A stretch of 64,000 bases of DNA from Marinobacter gudaonensis. Its GTDB lineage: Bacteria > Pseudomonadota > Gammaproteobacteria > Pseudomonadales > Oleiphilaceae. The stretch lies in NCBI RefSeq assembly GCF_900115175.1, contig NZ_FOYV01000001.1:1674001-1738000 (forward strand). Direction: 5' to 3'. Each line of letters begins with the position of its first letter. Within the stretch, counting starts at the first letter, position 1. The notes under the pieces are model-generated. The model saw only the letters and a program-made list of their open reading frames with translations. It did not search any database and was not told the origin of the DNA. A program made the translations under genes and the position numbers. This document shows positions 51,722 through 61,894 of the stretch, piece after piece.

Positions 51722-53716
51722 TTAACTCAAGTAACCGGCCTGTTCATCGGCCTTTTGGCCATGCCGGCGGTAAAAGCTGAAGGTCCACTCCAGCATGCCC
51801 ACCTGACTGGCCCGTTTGCGGAACCCGTGGCCTTCCTCGTCGAACCAGTGCAGCTCCGGCGCACCTCCGGCGGCTTTCATGGCTGCCACCATGGCCCGGG
51901 TCTGCTCCGGCACCACCACCGGATCCTGGCCGCCCTGGAAGAAAATCATCGGCGCCGCGATGCGGTTGGCGTGGTGCAGCGGCGTGCGCTCGTGCCAGCG
52001 CCGGGGATGTTCATGGGGAGGGCCCAGCAACCAGTCCAGATAGCCGGATTCAAAACGATGGGTCATCGCCCGCAAACGCAGTGGATCGGTAACCCCGAAC
52101 AGGCTGGCTCCCGCCCTGAACCGGCGGCTCCGGATCATGGCCATCAGGGCGGTGTAACCGCCGGAGCTGCGGCCCTGGATGAACACCCGGCTGCCATCCA
52201 CCAGGCCGAAGGACGCCAGATGATCAGCCGCCCGCTCCATGTCCTCCACGTCAATCTCCCCCCAGCGGCCCTCAAGGGCCAGCCGGAACGCCCGACCAAA
52301 GCCGGTGCTGCCGCGGTAGTTGATCTCGGCCACCGCAAAGCCGCGCTGACACCAATAGTGCACGTGGGGGTTGAACACCGGGTAGGCGGCGGACGTGGGG
52401 CCACCATGGGCAATCAGAATCAGCGGCGGTGCGTCCACCGAGGCCTGTTTTGGCGTGTAGAAAAAACCCTGTATCGGGTCGCTGTCGGGTCCCTGGGCTG
52501 GCACCTCAATGTCCAGCGGGAGTGCGGCCCGGACCTCTGGCATTGGGTCTCCGCCGCCGGCGACGATGCGCTCATGTCCAGTCACGGGCTCAATAGCCAG
52601 AATCGCATCCAGTCGGGTAGCAGAGCGCGCGACGCAGTAGAGGGTGCCCTCGGCCACGCGCAGGTGCCGGAAATCACCATACCCGGTCGCCACACGGCGT
52701 TCCTTGTAGTCGGGGCCGGAGATCAACCAGAGTTGACCAGTACCATTGCAGTACCGCACCCGTGCCCAGCGGCCATCGCCGATGGGACAATGGTGGGACT
52801 CACCCAACTGCCAGGGCGCGTTGGCATGATCACAGGCCGGAGCTCCGCCCGAGCGCCAGTCGCCCTCGCCCCGCTCATCAACCTGCCAGGGTTGCCACCA
52901 GCCCTCATGGTCAGAAAGCACCCAGAGCCGATCGCCATCAAACACCGGTTGCTGGACCGAAGCCTGCAGGGGCGAGTTCAGGGAATGGCAGTCGGCAAGG
53001 GCGCCACCGTCACTCACCTCACCCAACCACAACTGGCTGCGTATCCAGGGCATATCCGGCTGCTGCCAACTCACCCATGCCAACCGGGTACCGTCATCAG
53101 AGAGTGCCGGGGCACTGTAGAAATCCTGGCCCGAGTGAAGCACTCTTTGCTCACCCTCGAGGGTGATGGCAACCAGCTGCTGCCGGTGATTGCATTCGCG
53201 TACCGCCAGTACCCGCTGGCGGGTGTCATCGGCAACCAGGCCGCCATACATCGCATCGGGGTCGTCGGTAAGCTGGGTACACTGCCCGTCTTTCTGGCTG
53301 ACATGCCGGATCTGCTGATCCTCGGCCACCACAAACACCCCGGTGGAACACGCCGCCAGGGCGCCGCCCCCGTAGCCGTTGACCCGGCTGCGGACGCCCA
53401 GGGTGTCGGGCCCGAACCTCACCGGTCCCTGCTCCGACAGCTGCCACAGCACCATGCAACCCCGCTCAGGGTCGGTCTGCAACCAGTAAACACCGGCAGC
53501 CGACACCGTAAGCTCACCACACTGAACATGGGCGGCACACGCCTCGCTGGCACTCAGGCATCGGGTTGTAGAGCCATCAGCAGGGAGGGAAGAGCCATCA
53601 GCTGGGAGGGAAGAGCCTTCAGCTGGGAGGGAAGAGCCATCAGCTGCGAGGCAAGAGCCATCAGCCGGGAGAGAAGAGCCGTCAGCCCCGGAAGAAAAGT
53701 CGTGAATTGTCCGCAT
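51722..53716 (-). CDS. pqqH: PqqH-type prolyl oligopeptidase-family peptidase
   Basis: An S9-family serine peptidase, 664 residues, with an N-terminal beta-propeller (about 55-400) and a C-terminal alpha/beta-hydrolase domain. The catalytic Ser is in [12 protein letters not shown], followed by the Asp (GGQDPVVVP) and His (DEEGHGF). PqqH may help process PqqA-derived peptide. Residues about 12-48 are repeats of Asp-Gly-Ser-Ser-Leu-Pro-Ala not expected in the family. The ATG at 53716 lies 35 nt inside pqqE; no strong ribosome-binding site is seen, but no later start is evident. Confidence 0.85.
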   Translation of the reverse strand: MRTIHDFSSGADGSSLPADGSCLAADGSSLPAEGSSLPADGSSLPADGSTTRCLSASEACAAHVQCGELTVSAAGVYWLQTDPERGCMVLWQLSEQGPVRFGPDTLGVRSRVNGYGGGALAACSTGVFVVAEDQQIRHVSQKDGQCTQLTDDPDAMYGGLVADDTRQRVLAVRECNHRQQLVAITLEGEQRVLHSGQDFYSAPALSDDGTRLAWVSWQQPDMPWIRSQLWLGEVSDGGALADCHSLNSPLQASVQQPVFDGDRLWVLSDHEGWWQPWQVDERGEGDWRSGGAPACDHANAPWQLGESHHCPIGDGRWARVRYCNGTGQLWLISGPDYKERRVATGYGDFRHLRVAEGTLYCVARSATRLDAILAIEPVTGHERIVAGGGDPMPEVRAALPLDIEVPAQGPDSDPIQGFFYTPKQASVDAPPLILIAHGGPTSAAYPVFNPHVHYWCQRGFAVAEINYRGSTGFGRAFRLALEGRWGEIDVEDMERAADHLASFGLVDGSRVFIQGRSSGGYTALMAMIRSRRFRAGASLFGVTDPLRLRAMTHRFESGYLDWLLGPPHEHPRRWHERTPLHHANRIAAPMIFFQGGQDPVVVPEQTRAMVAAMKAAGGAPELHWFDEEGHGFRKRASQVGMLEWTFSFYRRHGQKADEQAGYLS
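53571..53696. repeat. six tandem 21-bp repeats at the pqqE/pqqH junction
   Basis: Six consecutive imperfect 21-bp units (GAGCCATCAGCTGGGAGGGAA on the plus strand; the first five differ by 1-3 bases, the last is more diverged). On the minus strand in the pqqH frame they encode repeats of DGSSLPA. The last unit overlaps the final codons of pqqE. Confidence 0.93.
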
Positions 53717-54839
53717 TTCGGTACACCAGTTCCGTCAGGCCGGCCGTGGCGTGGTCGGCAGCTCTCCTCGCTGCCAGTATACGGTCATGATACGCGGATT
53801 TGTTGCAAACCGGATCTGTATTATCGGCATTGCCGGTCAATAAATACGCCTGGCATCGGCAGCCACCGAAGTCCTTTTCCTTCTCATCGCAGGAGCGGCA
53901 GGGCTCCGGCATCCAGCTGTCGCCCCGGTAGTGGTTGAATCCGGGGCTGTCATACCAGATGTTTTGAAGATCCATGTCTCTAACGTTGGGAAATTCGATG
54001 GGCAGCAGCCTGGCGCTATGACACGGCAGGGCGGTGCCGTCGGGGGCCACTGTCAGGAACAGGTTGCCCCAGCCGTTCATGCAGGCTTTCGGGCGCTCTT
54101 CGTAGTAATCCGGAGTCACGAAAATGAGCTTCATGGCCGAGCCGGACTGCTGCAGCCGTTCGCGATAACGGTTCACTTCCTGCTCGGCTTTCACCAGCTG
54201 CGCTTTCGAGGGCATCAGGCCTTCCCGGTTCTCGAAGGCCCAGCCGTAATACTGGCAGGTGGCCAGCTCCACATAATCTGCGCCCAGGCGCTCGCAGAGA
54301 TCCATGATGTCGTTCATCTGGTGGATATTGTGTCGGTGGATCACAAAATTGAGTACCATCGGGTAGCCCGCCTCCTTCACCGCCCGGGCCATGGCCAGCT
54401 TCTGGTCGAAGGCCTTGCGGGAGCCGGCCACCGCGTTGTTCAGTTCCGGGTCCGAGGCCTGGAAGCTCACCTGGATATGGTCCAGCCCGGCCTCGGCAAA
54501 GGCATCCACCTTGGCCTCGGTCAGCCCCAGGCCCGAGGTGATGAGATTGGTGTAGTACCCCAGGTGCCGCGCCTCGGCAATCAGCTCCGACAGGTCAGGG
54601 CGCACCAGCGGCTCGCCCCCGGAGAAGCCCAGCTGGGCCGCGCCCATTGCCCGACCCTGCCGAAGCACGCTCACCCACTCGTCGGTGGTCAGTTCCCGTT
54701 CAGTCTGGGCAAAATCCAGCGGATTGGAGCAGTAGGGACATTGCAGCGGGCAGCGGTAAGTGAGTTCCGCCAGCAGCCACAGGGGCGGCCCGGCATCATG
54801 GGGGTTGGCGGGCGCCGGGTGTCCGTGGGAGCAGCTCAT
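53682..54839 (-). CDS. pqqE: PqqA peptide cyclase PqqE (radical SAM)
   Basis: Radical SAM enzyme that links Glu and Tyr side chains of PqqA, the first step of PQQ synthesis. The SAM cluster motif CPLQCPYC is near residue 30, with [10 protein letters not shown] after it; C-terminal Cys residues ([32 protein letters not shown]) form the SPASM auxiliary clusters. The ATG at 54839 overlaps the pqqD stop as ATGA, which favours it over a GTG two codons earlier. Length 385. Confidence 0.96.
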   Translation of the reverse strand: MSCSHGHPAPANPHDAGPPLWLLAELTYRCPLQCPYCSNPLDFAQTERELTTDEWVSVLRQGRAMGAAQLGFSGGEPLVRPDLSELIAEARHLGYYTNLITSGLGLTEAKVDAFAEAGLDHIQVSFQASDPELNNAVAGSRKAFDQKLAMARAVKEAGYPMVLNFVIHRHNIHQMNDIMDLCERLGADYVELATCQYYGWAFENREGLMPSKAQLVKAEQEVNRYRERLQQSGSAMKLIFVTPDYYEERPKACMNGWGNLFLTVAPDGTALPCHSARLLPIEFPNVRDMDLQNIWYDSPGFNHYRGDSWMPEPCRSCDEKEKDFGGCRCQAYLLTGNADNTDPVCNKSAYHDRILAARRAADHATAGLTELVYRNADNSRLFFRG

Positions 54840-55114
54840 GACCACTCAATCCAGTGCTGTTGCCGGGCGTCCTGCAGGAACTCGCTGACGTCCTTGCCGA
54901 GCGGGCCGGCGTCCGGGAACTGCTGCTCCAGGCTGGCCACAATATCAGCCACGCTGCGCTGGCCGTCCACTTCGTTAAGGATGGCGCCGGCACTGCCGTT
55001 GAGTTTCACCATACCTTCCGGGTAGAGCAGCACGTAGCTCTGCTGGGCCGGCTCCCACTGGAACCGGAATCCTCGCCGAAAACGCGGTACTTCCTGCATA
55101 GCCACCTCCATCAC
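54836..55114 (-). CDS. pqqD: PQQ biosynthesis chaperone PqqD
   Basis: Small peptide-recognition (RRE) protein that binds PqqA and presents it to PqqE. The 92-residue sequence has the family core [37 protein letters not shown]. Its ATG overlaps the pqqC stop by 4 nt; an alternative start (MQEVPRF) lies five codons in. It is coupled to pqqE by a 4-nt overlap. Confidence 0.95.
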   Translation of the reverse strand: MMEVAMQEVPRFRRGFRFQWEPAQQSYVLLYPEGMVKLNGSAGAILNEVDGQRSVADIVASLEQQFPDAGPLGKDVSEFLQDARQQHWIEWS

Positions 55115-55866
55115 AGCCCCCGGTGCCAGACCTGTGCGTCGGTCACCGTATGGTAGGGCGGGGTCCGGTGGCCGTAGGCCATGGTCATGGCGTCCAGCAT
55201 GGTCCAGAGAATGTCCAGCTTGAACTGCAGGATCTCCAGGGCACGGGTCTGCTGGGCCTCGGTGGTGAAGTGGTCGAGGGTAATGGTCAGGCCGTGCTCC
55301 ACATCCCGCCGGGCTTCCGACAGGCGCTTGCGGAAGTAGCGGTAGCCGGTTTCTTCAATCCAGGGATAGTGGGCAGGCCAGCTGTCCAGCCGGGACTGAT
55401 GAATCTCCGGGGCAAACAGCTCGGTCAGGGACGAGCAGGCCGCCTCCTGCCAGGTCGCGCGGCGGGCAAAGTTCAGGTACGCGTCCACCGCAAACCGGAC
55501 GCCTGGCAGCACGTGGCGCTGATCAATCACCTCATCCCGGCTCAGGCCCACCGCCTCGGCCAGACACAGCCAGGCTTCGATGCCACCCACATCGCCGTCG
55601 TGGCCGTCGTGATCCAGAATACGCTGCAACCAGAGCCGGCGTACGCTGGCGTCCGGGCAGTTGGCCATGATCGCCGAGTCCTTCTGGGGAATCCTGATCT
55701 GGTAGTAGTACCGATTGGCCACCCAGCCGCGGATCTGTTCGGGCGTGCATTTTCCGCCGTACATGGCTTTATGGTACGGGTGGTGGATGTGGTAATACTG
55801 GCCCTTGGCCCGCAGGGCCTGCTCGAAATCCGTGCGATTCATGGCGGTGTTGGCTCTGGCATTCAT
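55111..55866 (-). CDS. pqqC: pyrroloquinoline-quinone synthase PqqC
   Basis: Cofactor-free oxidase that carries out the last ring closure and oxidation to PQQ. The 251-residue all-helical protein has [33 protein letters not shown] and the active-site segment [19 protein letters not shown]. It overlaps pqqB and pqqD by 4 nt each. Confidence 0.97.
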   Translation of the reverse strand: MNARANTAMNRTDFEQALRAKGQYYHIHHPYHKAMYGGKCTPEQIRGWVANRYYYQIRIPQKDSAIMANCPDASVRRLWLQRILDHDGHDGDVGGIEAWLCLAEAVGLSRDEVIDQRHVLPGVRFAVDAYLNFARRATWQEAACSSLTELFAPEIHQSRLDSWPAHYPWIEETGYRYFRKRLSEARRDVEHGLTITLDHFTTEAQQTRALEILQFKLDILWTMLDAMTMAYGHRTPPYHTVTDAQVWHRGL

Positions 55867-56792
55867 GGCGCCCCCGACAGGTCGATGTGCATGCCGTCCC
55901 AGGACACCTCAATGCCGTGGCGGGTCAGCTCCGCCCGCTCCGGGGAGTCCTCGTTCAGGATCGGGTTGGTGTTGTTGATGTGAATCAGGATCTTGCGCGC
56001 CGCCGTCAGGCTATCGAGCACCTCGATCATGCCGCCCGGCCCGCTCTGGGCCAGATGCCCCATGGCCTGGCCGGTCTTGGTGCCCACTTCCTGGCGGATC
56101 ATCTCGTCGTCGTGCCAGACGGTGCCGTCCACCATCAGCACATCGGCCCGGCGCATCCAGCCCAGAATGCGCTCGTCCGGCTGGCCGAGGCCCGGGGCAT
56201 AAAGCACGGTCTGGCCGGTGCGGGTGTCTCTGAGGAACAGGCCGATGTTATCACCCGGGTGCGGGTTGTCCCGGCGCGGTGAATACGGGGGCGCGTTGCT
56301 CAGCAGCGGAATGGCGGTCAGCTCGATCGACGGCGCGCAGGGAATGGTAAAGGGCGTCTGCTCGGACGCCTCGATGCGGCGCCAGTTCAGGCCACCGTTC
56401 CAGTGTTTGAGCATGGTAAACAGGGGAAAACCGCCGCTGAGGTCCTCATGCACCTGCTCGGTACACCAGACGTCCATCGGCAGGCCCTCGCGCAGCGACA
56501 GCAAGCCGGTGGTGTGGTCCACCTGGCTGTCCATCAGCACGATGGCGTTGATGCCGGTATCCCTCAAAGCCCGGGCCGGCTGCATCGCTTCGAAAGACGC
56601 CAGCTGGGCACGAATGTCGGGGGAAGCATTGAACAGGATCCAGTGCTCGCCGTCTTCACTGACGGCAATGGAGGACTGGGTACGGGCCTTCGCGTTCAGG
56701 GTGCCCTTACGGAAACCGTCGCAGTTGGCGCAGTTGCAGTTCCACTGGGGAAAACCACCGCCGGCAGCGGAGCCCAGAACGTGAATCAACAT
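55863..56792 (-). CDS. pqqB: PQQ biosynthesis protein PqqB
   Basis: Metallo-beta-lactamase-fold protein proposed to hydroxylate the tyrosine part of the PQQ precursor. The 309-residue sequence opens [24 protein letters not shown], which contains the Cys cluster typical of PqqB, and has [19 protein letters not shown]. It follows pqqA after a 53-nt gap that holds a hairpin, and overlaps pqqC. Confidence 0.97.
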   Translation of the reverse strand: MLIHVLGSAAGGGFPQWNCNCANCDGFRKGTLNAKARTQSSIAVSEDGEHWILFNASPDIRAQLASFEAMQPARALRDTGINAIVLMDSQVDHTTGLLSLREGLPMDVWCTEQVHEDLSGGFPLFTMLKHWNGGLNWRRIEASEQTPFTIPCAPSIELTAIPLLSNAPPYSPRRDNPHPGDNIGLFLRDTRTGQTVLYAPGLGQPDERILGWMRRADVLMVDGTVWHDDEMIRQEVGTKTGQAMGHLAQSGPGGMIEVLDSLTAARKILIHINNTNPILNEDSPERAELTRHGIEVSWDGMHIDLSGAP

Positions 56793-56813
56793 GGCAGGTT
56801 ACTCCGGAGACAA

Positions 56814-56836
56814 AACGGCCAGCTCGAGGCTGGCCG
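56814..56836 (-). terminator. attenuator-like hairpin between pqqA and pqqB
   Basis: A perfect 8-bp stem CGGCCAGC/GCTGGCCG with a 5-nt loop, followed on the minus strand by GTTTTGT, a weak U tract. It lies 10 nt after the pqqA stop. It probably lets most transcripts end after pqqA while some continue into pqqBCDEH. Confidence 0.7.
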
Positions 56837-56845
56837 CGTCTTTTC

Positions 56846-56917
56846 TCAGCGGTTGGCGAAGTACATGGTGACTTCGAAACCGATGCGGAGATCTTCGTAG
56901 GCTGGTTTGGTCCACAT
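56846..56917 (-). CDS. pqqA: PQQ precursor peptide PqqA
   Basis: A 23-residue peptide that supplies the Glu and Tyr of PQQ. It begins [13 protein letters not shown], and the Glu15-x3-Tyr19 pair ([10 protein letters not shown]) is in the exact conserved spacing. A site AGAGG lies 8 nt before the ATG. It is too short for standard gene finders and is the first gene of the pqq operon. Confidence 0.97.
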   Translation of the reverse strand: MWTKPAYEDLRIGFEVTMYFANR

Positions 56918-57245
56918 AATGCTCACCTCTGTTGTCATGATTGTCAGGGCATTGCGGGTGAATCAACGAAGTTGCCGATAACCCAGTTCCCATCCTATCG
57001 GCCGGGGCAAGGGGCCAATATGGTACTTTGGAACTGTTTTCAGGCCTCCCTAGGTCGCAAAAAACGGGGCTCCCGAATTCTCGCTGCCGGAAACGAAAAA
57101 AGGCCCTGGGAGGGGCCGAAGAGAGTGACAAAACCCGAACTCTCACAGGAGAGTCGTCCCGGCCAGATGCCGGGACTGAAGAGGCACATCCGCTGTGCTG
57201 ACTCACAGGCGGGCCCGTGTGGAAGGCCCGCTTACCGCTCACAGA
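56918..57245. other. intergenic region between pqqA and exaC
   Basis: This region holds the pqqA promoter, which I cannot place exactly. ATGGTACTTTGG at 57019-57030, about 105 bp upstream of pqqA, resembles in its core the motif shared by the other PQQ-island promoters. The exaC terminator is at 57095-57117. No gene is seen. Confidence 0.5.
57095..57117 (-). terminator. exaC terminator
   Basis: On the minus strand GGCCC, a 6-nt loop and GGGCC are followed by TTTTTTC, 129 nt after the exaC stop and before the pqqA promoter region. Confidence 0.65.
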
Positions 57246-58766
57246 TCAGAAGAAACCCAGCGGGTTGGTGTCGTAGCTCACCAGCATGTTCTTGGTCTGC
57301 TGGTAGTGCTCGAGCGCCATCTTGTGGGTTTCGCGGCCGACGCCGGACTTCTTGTAGCCACCGAAGGCGGCATGCGCCGGGTAGGCGTGGTAGCAGTTCA
57401 TCCACACACGGCCGGCCTGGATGGCACGGCCCATGCGGTAGGCACGGTTGGTGTCGCGGGTCCAGACGCCGGCACCCAGACCGAACTCGGTGTCGTTGGC
57501 GATGGCCAGGGCTTCTTCTTCGTCCTTGAAGGTGGTCACGCCCACCACCGGCCCGAAGATCTCTTCCTGGAACACGCGCATCTTGTTGTCGCCCTTGAAC
57601 AGGGTGGGCTGGATGTAGAAGCCGTTGTTGAACTCTTCATCCAGATGCTCGCGGTCGCCACCGGTCAGAACCTGGGCGCCCTCTTCCTTACCAATGGCCA
57701 GGTAGGACATGATCTTGTCGAACTGCTCTTTCGACGCCTGCGCACCTACCTGCACGTCGGTATCCAGCGGGTTGCCGCGCTTGATCTTCTTGGTGCGCTC
57801 GATGACCTTGGCCATGAACTCGTCGTACATGTCCTCCTGGACCAGGGCCCGGGACGGACAGGTACAGACTTCGCCCTGGTTGAAGAACGCCAGCACCAGA
57901 CCTTCCACGCACTTGTCGATGAACTCGGGCTCGGCCTTCATCACGTCGGAGAAGTAGATGTTGGGAGACTTGCCGCCCAGCTCCACGGTAGAGGGAATGA
58001 TGTTCTCGGCCGCGCACTTGAGGATGTGGGAGCCCACCGGGGTGGAGCCGGTGAAGGCAATCTTGGCGATGCGCTTGCTGGTGGCCAGCGCCTGGCCGGC
58101 CTCGATGCCATAGCCGTTGACGATGTTCAGCACGCCCGGGGGCAGCAGGTCGCCGATGATTTCCATCAGCACCAGGATGCTGGCCGGGGTCTGCTCTGCA
58201 GGCTTCAGCACGGTGCAGTTACCAGCGGCCAGGCAGGGACCCAGTTTCCAGGCCGCCATCAGCAGCGGGAAGTTCCAGGGAATGATCTGACCAACCACGC
58301 CGAGGGGCTCGTGGAAGTGGTAGGCCACGGTATTGTGGTCGATCTCGCCCATATGGCCTTCCTGGGCCCGGATACAACCGGCGAAGTACCGGAAGTGGTC
58401 AGCGGCCAGGGGAATGTCGGCGTTCAGGGTTTCACGAACGGCCTTGCCGTTGTCCCAGGTTTCGGCCACCGCCAGCTTTTCGAGGTTGGCCTCGATGCGG
58501 TCGGCGATTTTCAGCAGAATGTTGGAGCGCTCGGTGGGTGAGGTCTTGCCCCAGGCCGGCGCGGCCTTGTGTGCTGCGTCCAGGGCCAGTTCGATATCCT
58601 CGGCGCTGGAACGGGGAATTTCACAGATCACCTCGCCGGTGACCGGGGTGATGTTTTCGAAGTACTGACCTTTCACCGGCGCGACCCACTCGCCACCGAT
58701 GTAGTTCTCGTAACGGGATTTGAAAGAAACGACGGAGCCATCCTTTCCTGGTTGTGCGTAGATCAT
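57246..58766 (-). CDS. exaC: NAD-dependent aldehyde dehydrogenase ExaC
   Basis: Oxidises acetaldehyde or similar aldehydes to acids, the step after quinoprotein alcohol dehydrogenase. At 506 residues it has [21 protein letters not shown], the catalytic Glu in VELGGKSPN and the catalytic Cys in [13 protein letters not shown]. The N-terminus [27 protein letters not shown] is typical of ExaC/AcoD. It has its own promoter region, with a TACTACCAAGG motif 116 bp upstream. Confidence 0.95.
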   Translation of the reverse strand: MIYAQPGKDGSVVSFKSRYENYIGGEWVAPVKGQYFENITPVTGEVICEIPRSSAEDIELALDAAHKAAPAWGKTSPTERSNILLKIADRIEANLEKLAVAETWDNGKAVRETLNADIPLAADHFRYFAGCIRAQEGHMGEIDHNTVAYHFHEPLGVVGQIIPWNFPLLMAAWKLGPCLAAGNCTVLKPAEQTPASILVLMEIIGDLLPPGVLNIVNGYGIEAGQALATSKRIAKIAFTGSTPVGSHILKCAAENIIPSTVELGGKSPNIYFSDVMKAEPEFIDKCVEGLVLAFFNQGEVCTCPSRALVQEDMYDEFMAKVIERTKKIKRGNPLDTDVQVGAQASKEQFDKIMSYLAIGKEEGAQVLTGGDREHLDEEFNNGFYIQPTLFKGDNKMRVFQEEIFGPVVGVTTFKDEEEALAIANDTEFGLGAGVWTRDTNRAYRMGRAIQAGRVWMNCYHAYPAHAAFGGYKKSGVGRETHKMALEHYQQTKNMLVSYDTNPLGFF

Positions 58767-58881
58767 GGTCTCGACCTCTTGTTGTGTTTGTCGCAGGGCA
58801 ACGCGGCCTTTCGCGTTTACCTGATCAATGTAGACCGCAATCCAGGATGGTTGAATGATGCGATGGGGGCGAAAAACTCAT

Positions 58882-58893
58882 CCCTTGGTAGTA
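58882..58893 (-). promoter_or_regulatory. shared motif TACTACCAAGGG upstream of exaC
   Basis: Read on the minus strand, this 12-mer shares TACTACCAAG with elements upstream of the quinoprotein dehydrogenase and the cytochrome c gene. It starts 116 bp upstream of the exaC ATG. Confidence 0.65.
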
Positions 58894-58922
58894 GAAAGCA
58901 AGATGGCCCGGCGAAGCCGGGT

Positions 58923-59804
58923 TCACAGACCGGCGCTTTCCTGATCAAGCAGCCGTTGTTTTCGGTCCAGCCCCCAGCGGTAGCCCCCGAGTGAACCGTC
59001 GCTGCGGAGGACCCGGTGGCAGGGAATCAGCACCGCGATTCGATTGCGTCCGCAGGCCGAGGCCACCGCCCGAACGGCTTTCGGCTCACCCAGTCGCCTC
59101 GCCAGTTCCGTGTAGCTCACAACCTCGCCCTCGCGAACGCTCAACAGGAGTTTCCAGACCCGGGTCTGAAACACCGTACCCCGAATATCCAGTGGCACCT
59201 CCGGCCGGGGCCGGTTTCTGCTCAGGTGTTCATCCAGCGCGGCCATCCAGGCATCAAGATCGGAGGACTCACCGGCACCCGACGGGAGCAGCCGGGCCTT
59301 GGGGAATTCCCTCTGCAGCCGCTCTATCAGGGCCAGCTCCGAGTCTCCGAATTCAGCAAAACACACGCCTTTGTCTGTCGTTGCCATCATCAAAAGCCCG
59401 AACGACGTTTGCCGACAGGCGAACGCGATTACCTCGCCCTCTCCGCCTTTTCGATAGCGCGACGGAGGCATCCCGAACTGTCGTCCAGCTTCGCCGTACA
59501 CACGGCTGACGGAGCCGTATCCGGCCTCGTAGATCGCGTCGGTCACCGTTCGGCCCGCCCTGAGAGCTCGTCGGAAGTTTTTCTGGCGCAATGCATCCTG
59601 ATATGCCTTCGGGGTAACCCCGAAGGTTTCCTTGAACGCCTTCTGTACCCGGGTAGCCGACATCCCTACCAGTTCACCAAGATCCGCAAGCTTCAGTGTC
59701 GCATCCGGGTTCTCCTCGATATGCCGGGCTAGGGTGACCATAGGGCCGTCCGCGGATGCCTGTGTCCCGGAGGCTTCTCGTGTTGGGGAATGGGAGTCAG
59801 TCAT
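58923..59804 (-). CDS. Ada-type fusion: AraC regulator plus O6-methylguanine-DNA methyltransferase
   Basis: A 293-residue protein with an AraC-type helix-turn-helix (about 22-118) and a methyltransferase domain (about 120-290) whose acceptor Cys262 is in the intact motif PCHRV. E. coli Ada (354 residues) has an extra N-terminal zinc-Cys domain that senses methylphosphotriesters; that domain is missing here, so activation must differ. It lies between exaC and the alcohol dehydrogenase, both parts of an aldehyde-producing pathway. Confidence 0.88.
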   Translation of the reverse strand: MTDSHSPTREASGTQASADGPMVTLARHIEENPDATLKLADLGELVGMSATRVQKAFKETFGVTPKAYQDALRQKNFRRALRAGRTVTDAIYEAGYGSVSRVYGEAGRQFGMPPSRYRKGGEGEVIAFACRQTSFGLLMMATTDKGVCFAEFGDSELALIERLQREFPKARLLPSGAGESSDLDAWMAALDEHLSRNRPRPEVPLDIRGTVFQTRVWKLLLSVREGEVVSYTELARRLGEPKAVRAVASACGRNRIAVLIPCHRVLRSDGSLGGYRWGLDRKQRLLDQESAGL

Positions 59805-59933
59805 GCCTGAATTCCTTCGCGATTCATTGAGTCATGCCTCCTATGATGCGAGTTTACACCCGGCGCTGCCATCCGATTCTTGCGGCATCGGTCCATGCCA
59901 GCCTGTTCTCGCTGCCCGGCCAACACACAAACG

Positions 59934-59962
59934 AAAAAGGGACGGCCTCAGCCGTCCCTTTC
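59934..59962 (-). terminator. terminator of the quinoprotein alcohol dehydrogenase gene
   Basis: AAAGGGACGGC and GCCGTCCCTTT with a 4-nt loop, then TTTTTCG on the minus strand, about 35 nt after the stop codon. Confidence 0.88.
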
Positions 59963-59994
59963 ATCAACCGGCCCGTGGCCGGCAATCACAAGGA

Positions 59995-61770
59995 TCAGTT
60001 GCTGGCAACCCGATCCTTCGGCAGTTTGAAGGTCCAGACCATACCGCCCTGGTTGAAGTCCTTCACCACCTTGGCCACTTCGCCACCCCAGAGTGGTACT
60101 GCACCGCCCCAACCGGAAGCCACGGAGACGTACTGCTCGCCGTCCATCTCCCAGGTCACCGGGGTACCAACCACACCGGAACCGGTGTTGAACTGGTACA
60201 GCTGCTTGCCGGTCTTGGCGTCAAAGGCTTTCAGGTAGCCCTCGGGGGTACCGGTGAACACCAGGTTGCCGGCGGTCGTCATTACGCCACCCCACAGCGG
60301 GGCGGTGTTTTCGTAACGCCAGACTTCCTTGCCGGTTTTCGGATCCATGGCCCGCAGCACGCCAATGTACTCGTCGTTGGCCGGCTTGATGGTGAAGCCC
60401 GCACCCAGGAAGGCCGCGCCTTTCTTGTAGGAGACGGGTTCGTTCCAGATATCCATGGACCACTCATTGGAGGGCACATAGAACAGCTCGGTTTCCGGGC
60501 TGTAAGCCATCGGCATCCAGTTCTTGCCGCCCAGGAAGGCCGGCTGGGCAACCACCATCTCGCCTTTGCCACCCTCGGTAGCGGCGGGATCGCCGGGACG
60601 GCCACCTTCGGTGAAGATCGGACGACCGGTTTTCGGATCCAGGCCCTTGGCCCAGGTGATCTTGTCCACGAACGGGAAGCCGCGGATGAAATCGCCGTTT
60701 TCCCGGTTCAGCACGTAGAAAAAGCCGTTACGGTCAGCGGTGGCGGCGGCCTTGATGGTCTTGCCATTCTGGTTCAGATCGAAGGAGATCAGCTCGTTGA
60801 CACCGTCATAGTCCCAGCCGTCATGGGGCGTGGTCTGGAAGTGCCACTTGATGCTGCCGTCATCGGGGTCGATGGCCAGACGCGAAGACGAGAACAGGTT
60901 GTCCCCGGGGCGCAGGTGGGAGTTCCACGGGGCCGGGTTACCGGTGCCGAAAAACAGGGAATCGGTGTCCGGGTCATAGGTGCCGCCCAGCCAAGTGGCC
61001 GCGCCGCCGTTCTTCCACATGTCGCCGGGCCAGGTCACACCGGCCTTGCCACCTGAAATGCCATTTTCAATCTGCTTGCCGTCCTTGTAGACGTAGCCCA
61101 TATGGCCTTCAACAGTCGGTCGGGTCCAGACCAGTTCGCCGGTGTTGGCGTCGTAGGCTTCAACTTTGCCGACAATACCGAATTCACCGCCGGACACCCC
61201 GGTGATCACCTTGCCCTTGACCACCATCGGTGCTGCCGTGATGGCATAGCCGGCCTGGTAGTCGGCCACTTTCTTGATCCACATCGGGTTGCCGGTGTCC
61301 TTGTTCAGGGCCACCAGCTTGGCGTCGAGCGTGCCGAAGATCACTTTGTCTTCATACAGGGCAACGCCCCGGTTGACCACGTCGCAGCAAGGCATGATGC
61401 CGTCCGGCAAACGCGCATCGTACTGCCAGAGTTCCTCGCCGGTCTTGGCATCGATGGCGTAGACGCGGGAGTAGGATGCTGTCACGTACATGACGCCATC
61501 CTTGATCAGCGGCTGGGATTCCTGGCCACGCATTTTCTCGCTGCCGAAGGAGAAAGCCCACACCGGCTGCAGGTGCTGGATGTTACTGGCGTTCAGGTTG
61601 TCCAGGGTGCTGAAACGCTGGCCCTGGGTGCCCATGCCATAGCTGACAACATCACCTGGGGTTTTGTGGTCGTTGATAATGTCTTCGTCGGTAACCGCAT
61701 GGGCTCCGTAGGACACGGCCAGTGCCAGGGCACTGGCTGCGATGCGAATCCCGAACTTGTTGGTTCTCAT
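59995..61770 (-). CDS. PQQ-dependent alcohol dehydrogenase with lanthanide-type metal site
   Basis: Periplasmic quinoprotein that oxidises alcohols to aldehydes and passes electrons to cytochrome c. The ATG at 61770 has GGAG 9 nt upstream and gives 591 residues with a Sec signal ending near AHA (25). It is an eight-bladed propeller with the vicinal Cys128-Cys129 disulfide, metal ligands Glu196 (SGGEFG) and Asn278 (GTGNPAPWN), and catalytic Asp320. Asp322 in WDYDGVNE is the extra Asp typical of lanthanide enzymes (XoxF, PedH); calcium-type ExaA has Ser there. It is ExaA/PedH-like. Confidence 0.92.
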   Translation of the reverse strand: MRTNKFGIRIAASALALAVSYGAHAVTDEDIINDHKTPGDVVSYGMGTQGQRFSTLDNLNASNIQHLQPVWAFSFGSEKMRGQESQPLIKDGVMYVTASYSRVYAIDAKTGEELWQYDARLPDGIMPCCDVVNRGVALYEDKVIFGTLDAKLVALNKDTGNPMWIKKVADYQAGYAITAAPMVVKGKVITGVSGGEFGIVGKVEAYDANTGELVWTRPTVEGHMGYVYKDGKQIENGISGGKAGVTWPGDMWKNGGAATWLGGTYDPDTDSLFFGTGNPAPWNSHLRPGDNLFSSSRLAIDPDDGSIKWHFQTTPHDGWDYDGVNELISFDLNQNGKTIKAAATADRNGFFYVLNRENGDFIRGFPFVDKITWAKGLDPKTGRPIFTEGGRPGDPAATEGGKGEMVVAQPAFLGGKNWMPMAYSPETELFYVPSNEWSMDIWNEPVSYKKGAAFLGAGFTIKPANDEYIGVLRAMDPKTGKEVWRYENTAPLWGGVMTTAGNLVFTGTPEGYLKAFDAKTGKQLYQFNTGSGVVGTPVTWEMDGEQYVSVASGWGGAVPLWGGEVAKVVKDFNQGGMVWTFKLPKDRVASN

Positions 61771-61894
61771 GGTTGCGCTCTCCAAGTCTCTTGTTTTTCA
61801 GTTTCTCGGCGAACCGGGAACGTTTCCCGCCTCTGAACCGATTCTTCGCTTCGGGGCAAAAACCAACAATTGCCCCCCCGAACAGGTTTTCTCA

